Shown: positions 21,713 through 33,320, numbered from the stretch's first letter. The stretch is 64,000 nt of DNA from Pomphorhynchus laevis (GCA_012934845.2 WNNJ02000348.1:1-64000), one strand, 5' to 3'. Notes: generated by a model from the sequence alone, not told the origin. Numbers and translations: made by a program.

Positions 21713-22259
21713 TAAATGAAAGTAAGAAAGAAGAACATTATTATAGGATTCATAAAATGAATACGATTAAAAAAATAAAATTCGGTGTTCTTCTCTCTTA
21801 CTTTTATTTATATGATCGTATACGATTACAGATCCACCAAAGCGAATTTCAGCGAAAGAATTCTCAAGAAGCTTATTTTATTAAAAAAAAGAACCTAATT
21901 TAATGCTTAATAATAAATCTGATTTCAACCTTAAATTAATTTATAATTGATTTAAGTATTACATTATTTTAATTTTTTCAATTTGTATGTTTTCTAGTTA
22001 TTCTAAGATTTTGTTTTAGATTAAATAATAATTAATTACTCTAATATTATATTATTTTAATTTTTCAATTCGTATGTTTCTATCACCTATTTTTTTCTTA
22101 TTTTGTTTTATTATTTTGTTTTTCTTTTTCTTTAATATTTGTTTCAAAATGTGTTGATCAATTTTGTGATGTGTAAATGTTTTGTTTTTCGGTATTTTCT
22201 TTTTAAGTAGAAATGCGGGGCACATCAATACGTATTTTGCATAAATGCTAAAAATCGAA

Positions 22260-22425
22260 ATTTTGTGAACATTTTATTGTTATGTGGATGATAGCAGGCA
22301 ATATAGAAATATTGTATGTTTTAAATAAAGAAGAAATATTTTCTTCTTTGTTCCAGTAAAACTATCTAATCGAAAATGGAAGGCGATTGTGAGTTTGTGA
22401 GTATTATCTTAATATTGGAATTTCG
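22260..22425 (+). repeat. Dispersed repeat with GATGATAGCAG / TATMGAAATA core, copy 1
   Basis: GATGATAGCAGGCAATATAGAAATATTG, then AAATAAAG(A)AG..TTCTTCTTTGTTCC and AATGGAAG.CGATTGTG. Related copies are at about 45205-45350 (plus) and 50895-51000 (minus). It probably ends a retroelement; the family is not known. Confidence 0.55.
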
Positions 22426-22446
22426 AGATTGATTTTATAGAGACAA

Positions 22447-22605
22447 TCAAATCAGCTAACTGAGTCTACGTATTTAATATAATTATAAACTAAACAAGAC
22501 ATAATAATGCTAAATCAAAATTTAATAATTAAATAATAAAATTAATAATTGTTTGAAGATTTTTTATAATTTAAAAAGAATTGAAATTTAAAATAAACGT
22601 CATTT
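22447..22605 (-). repeat. T-rich 3' tail module (copy 3)
   Basis: Plus strand reads AATCAAATCAGCTAACTGAGTCTACGTATTTAATATAATTAT, then CATAATAATGCTAAATCAAAATTTAATAATT: the reverse complement of the tail at 50395-50578. Confidence 0.75.
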
Positions 22606-22620
22606 TTATTAATTGACTAG

Positions 22621-22850
22621 TAGGAGCACTTGAACTCCGCCGTTTGAGTGCTCCTACGTCTCCGTCGCTTCGACCACATATCCACATATCTTGCCCAACT
22701 CTCCTGGCTTACCATTCACATCCGCATACAACTCCGCCTTCTTCTCGTACCATCTTTACTGATGAAGATGATAGGCATATTAGAGGAGGCCTTCGGTATT
22801 CTGGTAAAAATGAAACTTCTTAAAAAGTTGCCTCAGTAACCAAGAAGGAC
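22621..22850 (+). mobile_element. CR1/L2-like LINE (family B), short RT C-terminal fragment
   Basis: Encodes MLLRLRRFDHISTYLAQLSW, then TIHIRIQLRLLLVPS, matching VLFRLRRFDHTSTYLAQLSW in the minus-strand copy at 38370-39300. The left edge forms a GTAGGAGCACT/AGTGCTCCTAC hairpin, another inverted-duplication scar. Confidence 0.8.
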
Positions 22851-23088
22851 ACTGTTAAAATTAATTATCGATAAACTACTACAGCTATATCATAACATAG
22901 AATTAGTACTCGAAATTATAGCAGATGCTAGTTGGAAAAGTGTAAAGATGGTAACACACAAGCATGTCTTAAATAAAACCTAATAATTTCTTGATCAGAA
23001 TTTTTATTAAAACACCCAAACTATTTATTGCAATAAAGCATTTAGTGCACATATATCTGGCTTTTGTTTAAATACTAAATAAATAAAT

Positions 23089-23282
23089 TGATTAAATCAG
23101 CTAACTGAGTCTACGTATTTAATATAATTATAAAATAAACAAAACATAATAATGCTAAATCAAAATTTAATAATTAAATAATAAAATTAATAATTGTTTT
23201 TTAAATTATTTATAATTTAAATCAAGTTAAAAAAATTGAAATTTAAAATAAACGTCATTTTTTTGAATTGACAAATAAATAA
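23089..23282 (-). repeat. T-rich 3' tail module (copy 4)
   Basis: Second inverted tail copy, about 640 bp from the first. It is followed directly, in the expected order, by a minus-strand structured module at 23284-23372. Confidence 0.8.
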
Positions 23283-23283
23283 T

Positions 23284-23372
23284 AAACGTTGTATCAGAAT
23301 AAGAATTAGAGGTCATCAGGAGGAACTGCTATGCTATCAGGTTTCGGACCCTAACTCCTCTACCAAGAGGAG
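23284..23372 (-). repeat. Structured repeat module (copy e, 3' half)
   Basis: Plus strand reads ATTAGAGGTCATCAGGAGGA, ACTGCTATGCTATCAGG, TTTCGG and CCCTAACTCCTCTACC. It is closest to copy b at 4766. The 5' stem arms are missing, so only half of the fold remains. Confidence 0.7.
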
Positions 23373-23984
23373 TTTGTTTCTATGAAAGAAATTAAGTCTC
23401 TTTCATAGAGACTTGATTTATGATTAATTATCAGGATAATTCCTTGAAAGTTAATCGAACTGTTGGCAGAATATTCTATACACGAACTTACTCGAAGGGT
23501 GTACTTAATTGTCGAAAGCGTGTTTGTAAGAAATAAATTTTAAAAATTTTAAATCAATGCCCAAATCAAGTCAATCATTTATAATAGCGGAACTGTAAAT
23601 TTTATAAAATACATTTCAAATATCAGAATGACTAAAGATTATTAAAGACAGCGACGCTGTTTTTATATTCGCAAACATGCACATTTCACGCTTGACGTAT
23701 ACATATGATATTATGTTTGTCACAACCTTTATCTTTCTGGTAATAAAGAAGAAATGTTTAATATACGCTATAAAAACTTGTATAATCTTATTGAGTCTAT
23801 ATGCACATCAATTTTTGCATTATTATAATCGATAACAACTTTTGCCTATCTATCTTTAATATGATGATACGTCAAATCTTAAGATATACGAAAATATTAT
23901 TTTAGCTACAATAGGTAAGCGATCCTGGTTTAGTAAAGCTTTTAACGCAGAAGTTTAAGAGCAACAAAACAGTATAATGTAATA

Positions 23985-23995
23985 ATTTTCTTTAG
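23985..23995 (+). promoter_or_regulatory. Splice acceptor 4 nt upstream of the metalloproteinase ATG
   Basis: AATTTTCTTTAG ends at 23995; the ATG is at 24000 and an in-frame TGA sits immediately before it. A pyrimidine-rich AG this close to an otherwise intronless ORF suggests either a 5'-UTR intron or a trans-splice acceptor. Confidence 0.5.
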
Positions 23996-23999
23996 CTGA

Positions 24000-25469
24000 A
24001 TGGATTTCGCCAAATTAATATTTTACGTATCTTGTTTGTTTTGTCATTGTCTACCTGTCCATTCCCGTCGCAACCATGATCGATATAACGTAGAGAGAAA
24101 TCCTGCATTGATAAATTGGATGAAAAATTACGGATACATACCCGAATATACAAAAGTACCTAAAGCACGGATAAGCAATGAAGCGATAAAATTTTTCAAA
24201 ATTATTCATAACGTCAGTAGTCACGATAATGGTGGTTCCATTATCGACAAACCTAGATGTGGGAATCCCGATTTTAAATTTGGTAATGATTTTAGAGATC
24301 ACCGTAGATCAAATCCGTCATTGATTAGGCGCAAGTACATTAGGAGCATTAGCGTATCGGATAGATTATCCTCGAGACTAAGATACTGGAATAAGTCAGA
24401 GCTTGTTTGGGACGTTAAAGGATTTTCAATAATGCAAACAATGTCAAAACATCAAATCGAAGAACAGATATCTAAAGCGGTTAAAGATTGGACTCCACAT
24501 TTACCATTCCGGATGCGAAGAGCGTTCGCAGGAGAAACAGCTGATATACAAATAAGCTTCGAATACAGAGATCATGGGGACGGGTATGAATTTGACGGGC
24601 CTGGTGGTGTGGTTGGTCATGCATTTGCTCCGCTAGATGGAAGAGTACATATTGATGCAGATGAGTTGTTTACAGACCAATATGAACACGACTTAGGACA
24701 GTTTAATCTTAGGTTTGTCGTTGCACATGAAATAGGTCATGCTATCGGATTATCTCATTCTACAATCCGAGGATCTATCATGTTCCCTTTTTATTCACAA
24801 TTAAGTTCAAATTATGAAATTTCGATTGATGATCAAAATGCGATTCGTGCATTATATGGAATTCGCCCGGAAATTTCAGATCGTAAGCTTACAGGATCAA
24901 AACCTTGGTGTACATCAATGATGGATGCAGCAGCGACTGGAGCCGGAAATGTGCTATACATATTCGAATACAATATCGTATTTATATTTAAATTCAAAGT
25001 TAGACGGGCAATACGAACACCGATTCAAACTCTATTTCCTTCGTTAGAGAACAACATTATGGCTGCCGTATTTTCAGAATCGTCAGGATATCTTTATTTC
25101 TTTAAGGGATGGCACATTTGGAAATATATAGGCACAAGGCTGTTAAAAGATTACCCTCGAATCGTAGAAGGAGAACTGGCGCCATTTAATCCACATGGAG
25201 CGATATATCATCGCGGCAAAATATATTTGCTTAAAGGTAACATACTTTATCAATTTGATGAGTTGAGGGGTCAGGTTACCGGTTATTCAGCTGTGTTTCC
25301 AATTGATCAACTTATACTCGGTGCTCCACACAATATAAGCCGTTTATTCACACATAGGGATCACCATTTTATTTTGACTGAAAAATATGTCTACGTTTAT
25401 GATGCCAATCATGGGGTAATGTTAGAGGGATACCCCAGATTAAGATCAAAAGACTGGTTACTTTGTTAA
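24000..25469 (+). CDS. Mmp: Matrix metalloproteinase (matrixin, M10A), single coding exon
   Basis: Secreted zinc endopeptidase of the matrixin family that remodels extracellular matrix; 489 residues, normal for the family. Residues 1-22 look like a signal peptide (hydrophobic LIFYVSCLFCHCLPV). A propeptide follows, with the cysteine switch PRCGNPD (Cys87 would hold the catalytic zinc in the latent enzyme). The catalytic domain covers about 125-288, with the zinc site HEIGHAIGLSH (243-253; Glu244 catalytic) and a Met-turn Met261 in SIMFPF. The C-terminal hemopexin-like domain runs from Cys304 (KPWC) to Cys489 at the end, the expected disulfide pair. No basic furin site of the usual RX(K/R)R form is obvious between propeptide and catalytic domain. 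All key residues are present and the frame is open, so it should be functional. The absence of introns is notable beside the intron-rich neighbours. The start is fixed by an in-frame TGA just upstream. Confidence 0.95.
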   Translation: MDFAKLIFYVSCLFCHCLPVHSRRNHDRYNVERNPALINWMKNYGYIPEYTKVPKARISNEAIKFFKIIHNVSSHDNGGSIIDKPRCGNPDFKFGNDFRDHRRSNPSLIRRKYIRSISVSDRLSSRLRYWNKSELVWDVKGFSIMQTMSKHQIEEQISKAVKDWTPHLPFRMRRAFAGETADIQISFEYRDHGDGYEFDGPGGVVGHAFAPLDGRVHIDADELFTDQYEHDLGQFNLRFVVAHEIGHAIGLSHSTIRGSIMFPFYSQLSSNYEISIDDQNAIRALYGIRPEISDRKLTGSKPWCTSMMDAAATGAGNVLYIFEYNIVFIFKFKVRRAIRTPIQTLFPSLENNIMAAVFSESSGYLYFFKGWHIWKYIGTRLLKDYPRIVEGELAPFNPHGAIYHRGKIYLLKGNILYQFDELRGQVTGYSAVFPIDQLILGAPHNISRLFTHRDHHFILTEKYVYVYDANHGVMLEGYPRLRSKDWLLC

Positions 25470-25830
25470 CTTCAAAACACGTGTACATTGTCGTTATTTT
25501 GTCCTGATAGTTTCAATTGAATGCAAATCGACTGTAAAATTTTGATGCGTTTTTTTACACATTTATCTTTTATATTCTTTTTCTAAAAATACAATTTGAT
25601 TTATTTTTTTAACTGTTAATAAGAACAATATTATTACATTTTGAGGTCATCTTGGAATTCTGTAGTAGAGGGACGATATACTTGCTAGTTTATTTCAATT
25701 GATTTTAACAAAGCTATTCTCAGCAAAGAAATAAGATATTTTAATAATTCAAGATTTTTTTTTTTAAATTTTACATCCAAAACTAATTACAACTTTCCTT
25801 AAAAAACAGATAGCTTCGTCGAAATATCAA

Positions 25831-25836
25831 AATAAA
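25831..25836 (+). terminator. Candidate poly(A) signal of the metalloproteinase
   Basis: AATAAA 362 nt after the stop; a second lies at 25903. There is no independent evidence for which is used. Confidence 0.4.
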
Positions 25837-25909
25837 ATTTAATTCTCATTTGCTTAAATTGGAGAAGCGCCTCTTCCTATAAAATGATAAAATGTAATTG
25901 AAAATAAAA

Positions 25910-26224
25910 TATTCTTCAAATATTTCAACTAATCATGTATGTCGTTATTAAATAAGTTGTCACAAGTTAGTTTTAAGGTTAGAAAATTTAATTTATAATT
26001 TGTGTTTTCAATCGCATTCGCCAGATATGATCTTAAATATGAATATATTTAATATATTAATATATTTAATATATTTTAAATATGAATATATTTAAGGTCA
26101 TAATGTGAATATATAAATATAATATTAAATAACATAACAAATAATGCACCTAACAAGAAAGAAAAATTACAAGGAGTGAAAAAAATCATGAAAATGTAGT
26201 ATTCAACATCAACCACTTTATAGT
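25910..26224. other. AT-rich intergenic stretch
   Basis: Includes a self-complementary ATATTTAATATATT array at about 26040-26110. No gene is seen. Confidence 0.4.
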
Positions 26225-26640
26225 TCGTCTTCTATTATAACGAAGTAGGATCAGATTCTACCAGCATATACTAACGCTCCGCCTTCTCACTGAACCACTC
26301 AGGGTCTATCACACACCTGAGGGTCCAATCGATGCGTACTTTGGTTGGTATTCTAGACATGAGGAGCTTCATAAAACTTAGTCTTTGCTATGGGGCCGTC
26401 TTCTTTCGAAGAAGACTTATCCCGAGATTGCCCAATGCACCAGAAACGCATCTAAGCAATCCATCTTAATGATGAAAACGTTGGGCCCGTTTCAGGGACA
26501 ATCTACCTCTCTTTTAGACACTTTTAAACATATTCAAGTCTGATCCGGACGACCATTTAATCGAAATGGTAGACCACAGGTATCTTACTCGGTGTAAAGA
26601 TTTAGATGGATTGATTTTTCAAAATGGAGGCAAGAGGATA
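26225..26640 (-). mobile_element. APE-type LINE (family A), decayed 3' end
   Basis: Matches the RT C-terminus and 3' region of the copies at 28205 and 32094 on the minus strand (GAGCTTCATAAAACTTAGTCTTT, AAGAAGACTTATCCCGAGATTG, GGGCCCGTTTCA.GG.CAATCTA). It is more diverged than the two long copies, so it is older or a different subfamily. Confidence 0.8.
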
Positions 26641-26903
26641 TAGTCTTTTTAGTTTTTTCTTGATAGCAAGGATGTCATGAAAAATCAAACAGAGCGATTT
26701 ATGTTTACATTTCGCTAGCTGCCAGCATCATAATAAACAAAACGCACAATTTGTTTATCAAATTGTTTATTTTATATTCACACCATCACGGCTATTTCAT
26801 TTTTTACATCGAGCTGCTAACGTGAATGTTGGTGACTTGCAATTTGGCGACTTGCAAGAAAATGAACAATTGAATTCTTAAAAATTAAACATGAATTGTT
26901 TAA

Positions 26904-26947
26904 CACAGCAGTTTTGAAGACACGAATATGTCTTCAAAACTGCTGTG
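26904..26947. repeat. Perfect 19-bp hairpin
   Basis: CACAGCAGTTTTGAAGACA (26904-26922) pairs exactly with TGTCTTCAAAACTGCTGTG (26929-26947), with a 6-base loop. It has no T-run of terminator type and lies in non-coding sequence, so it is most likely an inverted-duplication scar. Confidence 0.95.
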
Positions 26948-28190
26948 GCACAAACTGCTTGAGGCACAAACCGCTTCAGCAATTTTGAAGGCACAAATGT
27001 CAGTAGAAAGAACAAAACAAAAATACGAACGTAAAAACATAAAAAAATAAAAATAAAAATTGTAATCAAAATGCAAAACACTAAACAAAATAAAAATAAA
27101 CAAATTCATTGTTTACAACTTCTTTACAAAATAATCAATGACATATCTGCTTTATTATTCGACATAATATTCTTCTTCACAAAAAAGTCAATAAAATTTG
27201 AATTTACATTATTATAGAAATTGCAGAGACGTCGTCTTTACAAGCTGTTTATATCAAATTTATCTGTATATGATGTATCTGTACTGGTTGTTGAACTCCG
27301 ATATCTCATTGTTACATCGAACTGGCGTGAATGCTGATTTTTGCAATTTATTGAATTGCAAAAATATGAACAATTTAATTTTAGAATATTAAAAAAGTAA
27401 AACATTCGATACGGTCAATTTTTGAAAGAACAAAACAATATAAATACACAAATATGTATTCAGCTCTTTTAGATGTTGTAATATCGTTTGCCTGTTAACT
27501 TCACCGTGCTTAAAAAATATCAAAAGATATAAAAAATACTAAAAATATTAAAAAATACCAACAAAATAAGAAAATTAATAAATTAACTGTTGAAACTTTT
27601 ACAAAAGTTTATTGGTACAGTAGACTTTCCACACATGTAGCTTAGCATTGTCAACCATGTTCATAACAATTACAACAAAACCTAAAAGATAAATGCTTGC
27701 CATTAGCCATTTTATTATTTTCAATTGGAATCAGTTTGTATTAGCAGATACGATTTAGTTCTTGATCTCGAGCCGATCTGGAAAATGTGCAATAAAATCT
27801 AAAAATTTCTCGATTTGATTTATTTTTTTGTTTAGCATTTGTTATAAGCATTTAAACGTCAAATTGCAATCTAATAATATATTAATAAATATTATTATAT
27901 AATATATTTGGGGAATTGGGAAAATCTACTACGGGATAAGAGTTGTCGATGCTAATAGGACATCGACAAAGCATTTTGCTTCACCTATTCTAACAGCCGA
28001 TGTAATAATGCATGCAATCGCATCAAGATAAGATGATGTTGATTCATCACTCATCATAAAGATAAGTGATGTTGATTCATGTTTCGTAAATAAATTTTCA
28101 ATTTTGTCCCAGGTTCAATTAAACCCTATTATACTTTTATATTTTGCTAACTACTGCTAGAATTATCAGAAAAAACGTAGTTTTTTATTT
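26948..28190. other. AT-rich stretch
   Basis: Short open frames only. The sequence at about 27040-27180 resembles 36040-36175 (ACAAAATA.TCAATGA.ATATCTG.TTTATTATT), so a short duplicated segment lies on each side of the LINE pair. A 20-bp direct repeat (AGATGATGTTGATTCAT / AGTGATGTTGATTCAT) is near 28030-28080. Confidence 0.4.
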
Positions 28191-28204
28191 TTTATTTAAG
28201 TGCA

Positions 28205-31200
28205 ACAACAAAGATTTTATTAATAAATAAACATGCAGGAAAAATAGAATAAATACAAGAAGACAGTTACAGTCAAAATCTTCATCAAATCTTCTTCATA
28301 GATGATTGCCATTCTTCAACTGCAGCCCGTCTTCTTCAAGAATTATGGCCTCAAATCCATGAAGATCTGAGCACCCAACCAATCCAACACGCCACTCTCC
28401 GACTGAATCACCCTGGGTCTTTCACCATCCGAAGGATCCAATCGGAGCGGACTATGCTGGGTAAACTAAAGACAAGGAGCTTCATGAACCTTAGTCTTTT
28501 CTATGGGGGACGTCCTCTTGAAAAGAGGACCAATCCCGAGATAGCCCAGATACCCCAGAGGCGTACGTGGGTTTTCTCTTTCAATGACAGATGTAGGGCC
28601 CGTTTCATGGCCAATCTAGCTCTCTTCATGATACGTTTAAGTATATCCAGGTCAGTTCTCGCTGACCAGTTCACCGTAATGGTGAACCCCAGGTATTTTA
28701 CTCGATTTGTGAAGGTAGGGAGTGGTTGATTAGTCAGGATGGAAGTTAGAGCTGAGAGTGCTAATCTCTTGAGTTTTTTCCTTGTTACAGGTGCGACATG
28801 AAAGACTACCACATGCGATTTGGAGAAGTTTAAAATAAGGTTTGAAATGGGCAGCTGATCTTTTAATCTTGTAAAGAAACGGCTGATGTCAGAGACTACA
28901 TCTTTGCACCTACGTCCAGAGAACAGGGCTGTGGTATCATCAGAATATACCACAAGATATTGATCGCGTTTGAATTTTTTGTATAGTTCAATGGAGGCAG
29001 CAAGATACAAGATTGCAGAAAGTGGGGAGCCTTGAGGCACACCTGTAATAGGGTAGAACTAACATGCATCAGGGTCGTCTTCATAGAAGAATCGCTTGGT
29101 GTACAGCAAAATTTCCACCCTGTTAACAATTCTCGCAGACAACCCGATGGACCTGAGAGAAGAGATAACAAAAGAAATGAAAATGCGGTCAAATGCAGCC
29201 GAAAAGTCAAGAAAGACAGCCACAGCAAGCTGATGACTGTTATCTTGACAAAACTGTTGCACTTCACCTATTGCTGAATGGACCGAGCGACCTTTTACGT
29301 ACCCATGAAAACCTAGTGGGATTAAATTTCGCTTACTTATGTGGTCGCGGATTTTACGCGCAAGCGCTTTTTCGTAAATGGAGATGAGGGAGTTTTGAAT
29401 AGAAATAGGCCGCAGATCTTTGGGACATGTAATCGACTTCTTTTTAGATAAAAATACTCGACGGCTAATATTGATGTTAGCAATGTCGAACGGGGAGGCT
29501 AATAGCATGTTTATGGCGACTTCCGTCCCCTGACTGTCTGTCAAAAGCTGACAGACACGAGTGGAGAGAGGCGCATGGGTTCTGGAGGTTCACGGAAGTG
29601 GCCCCCAGGAGTTAAGGATATCTGTAACAGATAAGTCCCTACTCCTGAAGTCACATCAAGGCGGAATTGGTTGGGGTGATTGAGTGGCTCCATAATTGTG
29701 TAAGGATAGTGACTCCTCCAAAACTTTATCAAGGCCTATTCTACTAATCCAACCTAATGCTATATACTTCCAACAGACAAACTTCTCCTTCTTGAATATC
29801 TTCAAGAAGGAAGACTGAGAAGGACTAAGGCGAGAAATGCTTGCCTTATCCCTACCCAGCTGGAACCTATATCTAGTGCTCCAGTATTTATTCGAGAGGG
29901 CTTGTGTGACGGAAGCAGAGAGATTAGAAAGGTTTAGCAATTTAGCTAGGACCTTGAGTTTTGTTGGAGTAAGATTGTATCTACGACCTTTATAGGTAGT
30001 CGATAGTATCTCAATAGCTTGCGAAGAGAGGTAGGTATTAAATTCAGTCAAACTCTCATTCCCAATTTGGGGGAAGAGTTGGATAGCTGTCTAAAGAAGG
30101 CCACCCGTATGGGATCAAAGTGGAACCTTCTTCTCAACAACGTATCTTCCTCTAACCGCCAACGAATTAGGTTATGAGAGGTGGTCTATTTTTGGCGCGA
30201 CTGCTCAGTACAGAAGGGTTTCAACAACCACTTCTGATGTAGCAGTAATATGTCGAGGAGTGAATTAGTTGTTGAGAAATGAAAGGTGGGGGATGATGGT
30301 TTGTGAATAAGATAGTCGTTCCTGGCTCTGCGGTTTGCTGCATTAATCCAACGACAAGTTATGTCGTTGAAGTCACCAAGTAACATGTCATAGCCGCCAC
30401 CCAATATACGATCCAGGAGGTCACGGTTCTTGTGAATTTCTCCTGACCGTATATAAATATTGGCTATGCTGATGCGTTTACCATTCTTACGAAGTGATAT
30501 AGCTAAACAAGATAGGGCAGGACAAGAATAGTTAAGAAGGAGGGAAGATCTTAAGAAGCATTTAACTAAAGTTAAAAGACCTTGAGATGAAGATGAGTAA
30601 GGAGAGGTTATATACGGAGTGAAGTGGGTGTATATATGCTGAGGGATATATCGAGTAATGTCCTGGGGGATACGGATAGACCGCGTCTCCTGAAGGACTA
30701 TAATATTTGCATCTCTACTAGATAAAAGGCTAAGGGCAGAAGCACCTCCCGAATTATACTGAAGGATATTCAGTGAAAAAGGCTAAGGTTTACTCACCAT
30801 TGTGGCAGATTAGTTGGACGGGGGATGCCAATCTAGACAGAGCTAGGTGCAGGAGGGTTGCCCCTCCTGCCACTAGCTCCACCCAGAGCCGGAAGCCCCT
30901 GGGCAATATCTTCATTTCCCAGTGAGGCACTAACAGTCATTCTATCTTTCAGCATCTTGCCCACCTTAAGCGGTGGGACTGTTCTTGTGGATGCCCCTCT
31001 TTTCTTAGAGTGGGGGGGGGTTAGCTCGTCAGGAACAGGCGCAGAGGCCGCCCCCACAAAGGCCGAGACCAGAGGGCTATGATCGCTTGCATTTGTGATA
31101 ATATTGCTTTTTTTGATTCGTCCAGAAGATGCAATATGTCAGAATTAGACATCCAATCTGGCGGATGAGCAGCAGCTGATGCGAAATGTTTGTTAATCGA

Positions 31201-32093
31201 TGGCTTGGCAAAGAGTTGTCTATAATCTCGAAAATGTTTGCAACGACGAGACCAAGCGGGATGACCCCTCGCAATTAACACATGACGGGGCTTGGCATTT
31301 CTCACCTTTATTCATGTAAACACATGCATTCGTGCCACAAACACCGCAGAATCTATTTCTATCACATGAGGAACCCCAGTGTCCCCAGGCGTGACATTTA
31401 TCGCAATGAGGAAATGTTAAATTATCTTCATCTATCAGTGAGAAACGTAGGTTAAACACTAGATAAGGGTTGGAGGACGATTTAGACAGGACTAGACCTG
31501 TATCTATGTCAGTGTTACAGAATGCCACGGGAAGGAGCTCACCCTACTTAGTCGTGACTTGTATCACCGAGTGGAGGCAAAAAGATTTTTTCGGAAGGTT
31601 TAAGTCATCATCCGAAATAAACGCAGGAAAATTAGCAATTTTCAGCGTACAAAATATGGGTTTTAAAGTAATCGTTCCCAGATGTGCCAAATTTTGTGCA
31701 AAAAAGTCGTTGTATTTCCTCATTATGCACACATTAACGAAGGATATTCTCAATGAATTCTCCATAGTCTTTACTGAGTTAAAAATAGCTCTATTTGTAC
31801 ACTTCCCAGCGAAAGCTCTCAAAAACGTGGGAAATAAATTATGCCTCGCAGTCGGTTTGATGGCATTTATAACATGAATTTGATTGCTTCGGCACTGGGG
31901 GAAGCATCTCCGAGTTAATTTTAGAATGGCACAAAACATTACCTTCATCATTGCTGGAATTAGCTTTAAAAGAATAAATTGTGCTTTTCACCTTATCCAA
32001 TTCGTTGTTTCCACCAGAAAAATAAGCAGAAAGTAAAGAGCTTTGATGGTCCGACAATATGTTTTTACTGCACATTTTTCACAAAATTATCCT
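28205..32093 (-). mobile_element. APE-type LINE (family A), near-full-length minus copy
   Basis: About 3.9 kb. Reading right to left: ORF1 starts near 32075 (MCSKNILSDHQSS) and carries CYKCH..C and later FPHCDKCHAWGHWGSSC and FCGVCGTNACV zinc knuckles; an apurinic-type endonuclease remnant (GDFNDITCRWIN near 30370-30400); and an RT with FVYVKGRSVHSAIGEV-like, LDFSAAFDRI, PQGSPLSAILYLAAS and VVYSDDTTALFSGRR. Frames are interrupted several times, so it is dead. It is about 80% identical to the plus copy in RT. Its likely target-site duplication is TTATTTAAGTGCA (28192-28204) and TTATTTAACTGCA (35951-35963), now separated by the plus copy. Confidence 0.9.
32081..32093. repeat. Target-site duplication of the plus-strand LINE, left copy
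   Basis: ACAAAATTATCCT, identical to 35939-35951. The duplicated bases are the 5' terminal bases of the minus-strand LINE. Confidence 0.85.
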
Positions 32094-32264
32094 ATTGATA
32101 TTTATAACACAAAAAATGAGTAAATTTAGCATGTCGGGGCGTTCAAGAAACTCAATGAAAACTAATTTTCCTGCCAATGCAATAAACGAGGTAAGTGGTA
32201 ATTTAGCTTCTCTTGAATATATTTCGGAGGGGGAACTCCCCCGGTACCAAAATTATCCAACCTC

Positions 32265-33320
32265 GTGATTATCAGACTTTTGGTGCCTCTGGAAAGGCAG
32301 AACATGTTCAATGTTTTTATAAGGGGCTTTGCCGATCGATTTAAAAAAAGGATATTGTTCAATGCGATTAAATATTATGAATCTGAGATTAAAATCTCAT
32401 TCTGCACTCCTGATCTGGCAATGTCGTACGTCGACTACTTTAAAAAAGAGCATTCGGAACAAGGTATAATTGCTTCCAAACCAATCCTGGCAACAATAAA
32501 GATAAATAACATGCCCACATACATTTCAGAACAAGATATATCAGCCCTAGAAACTGATTACAAAATCTCTAACGTGCGCTTTATAAAAGGGATTAAAGGC
32601 TTCCCCATTCCCGTGGCGTTCTGCAATGCCCCGGTTGATGAAGCTCTACAACTATCGATTTCGACATGCAATCCTTTTATGGGGTATAATTTGAGATTTT
32701 CAATAATCGAAACCGACTCACTAACGTACCCTCACTGCAACAATTGCCATCAGTGGGGGCATTGGTCTGCTGGCTGTTCTCTACCCCATAAGTGCGGCGT
32801 GTGTGGTACAACTGCTATACATCCTGAGAAGTGCGAAAGTAAGCCATTTTGCGCAAACTGCGGTGGTGAGCACCCCGCATGGTCAAAAAAGTGTAAAATC
32901 TTTAAAGCGTACCAAAAGAGACACAGGGGTGTGACAGCAAAACCGACTAGCTTCGTGGAAGCTGTCTCGTCTAACAAGAAAGACGACAGGATGCCGGATA
33001 CGGAAATTCTTAAACTTATTGAAATGCAGCATCAGGCATCAATGATTCAACTTGAAAAATTGGTCCAAAAATTGGTGGGTCAATTAGCGGAATCCTTCCG
33101 TTCTCCTCCTTCTGGGAAGACTAACAATATTAAGAAGCCACCAAAATCTAAGAAACGAAACGGGTCAGCGCTGAGCATAGCTGCTCTGAAGCTTGCTTGG
33201 AAGGATTCGATCTGGTCTATGGCTAACGAGGGAAATGAAGATATCGCCCGTGGGCAAGCGACTCCATTTGTCGTGACGGGAAGCGGTAAAGGCGACCTTT
33301 CCGCCTCTAGTTGCGACTAG
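32265..33320 (+). CDS. LINE family A ORF1 (zinc-knuckle RNA-binding protein), main open part
   Basis: Open 351-codon stretch. Residues about 10-120 form an RNA-binding-like N-terminal domain (FADRFKKRILFNAIK, FPIPVAF), as in ORF1p of related LINEs. Three knuckles follow at about 158-210: CNNCHQWGHWSAGC (CX2CX4HX4C), CGVCG..HPEKC and CANCGGEHPAWSKKC. The C-terminus is Lys/Ser-rich. The real start is probably at 32116 in another frame, so the N-terminal 50 codons are shifted. It packages LINE RNA; it is not a host gene. Confidence 0.85.
   Translation: MIIRLLVPLERQNMFNVFIRGFADRFKKRILFNAIKYYESEIKISFCTPDLAMSYVDYFKKEHSEQGIIASKPILATIKINNMPTYISEQDISALETDYKISNVRFIKGIKGFPIPVAFCNAPVDEALQLSISTCNPFMGYNLRFSIIETDSLTYPHCNNCHQWGHWSAGCSLPHKCGVCGTTAIHPEKCESKPFCANCGGEHPAWSKKCKIFKAYQKRHRGVTAKPTSFVEAVSSNKKDDRMPDTEILKLIEMQHQASMIQLEKLVQKLVGQLAESFRSPPSGKTNNIKKPPKSKKRNGSALSIAALKLAWKDSIWSMANEGNEDIARGQATPFVVTGSGKGDLSASSCD

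Noticed and set aside
30833-31082. Pro/Ala-rich frames on both strands near 30.9 kb
   Set aside because: They lie in the ORF1-ORF2 junction of the minus LINE A and are shadows or its C-terminal ORF1 remnant.
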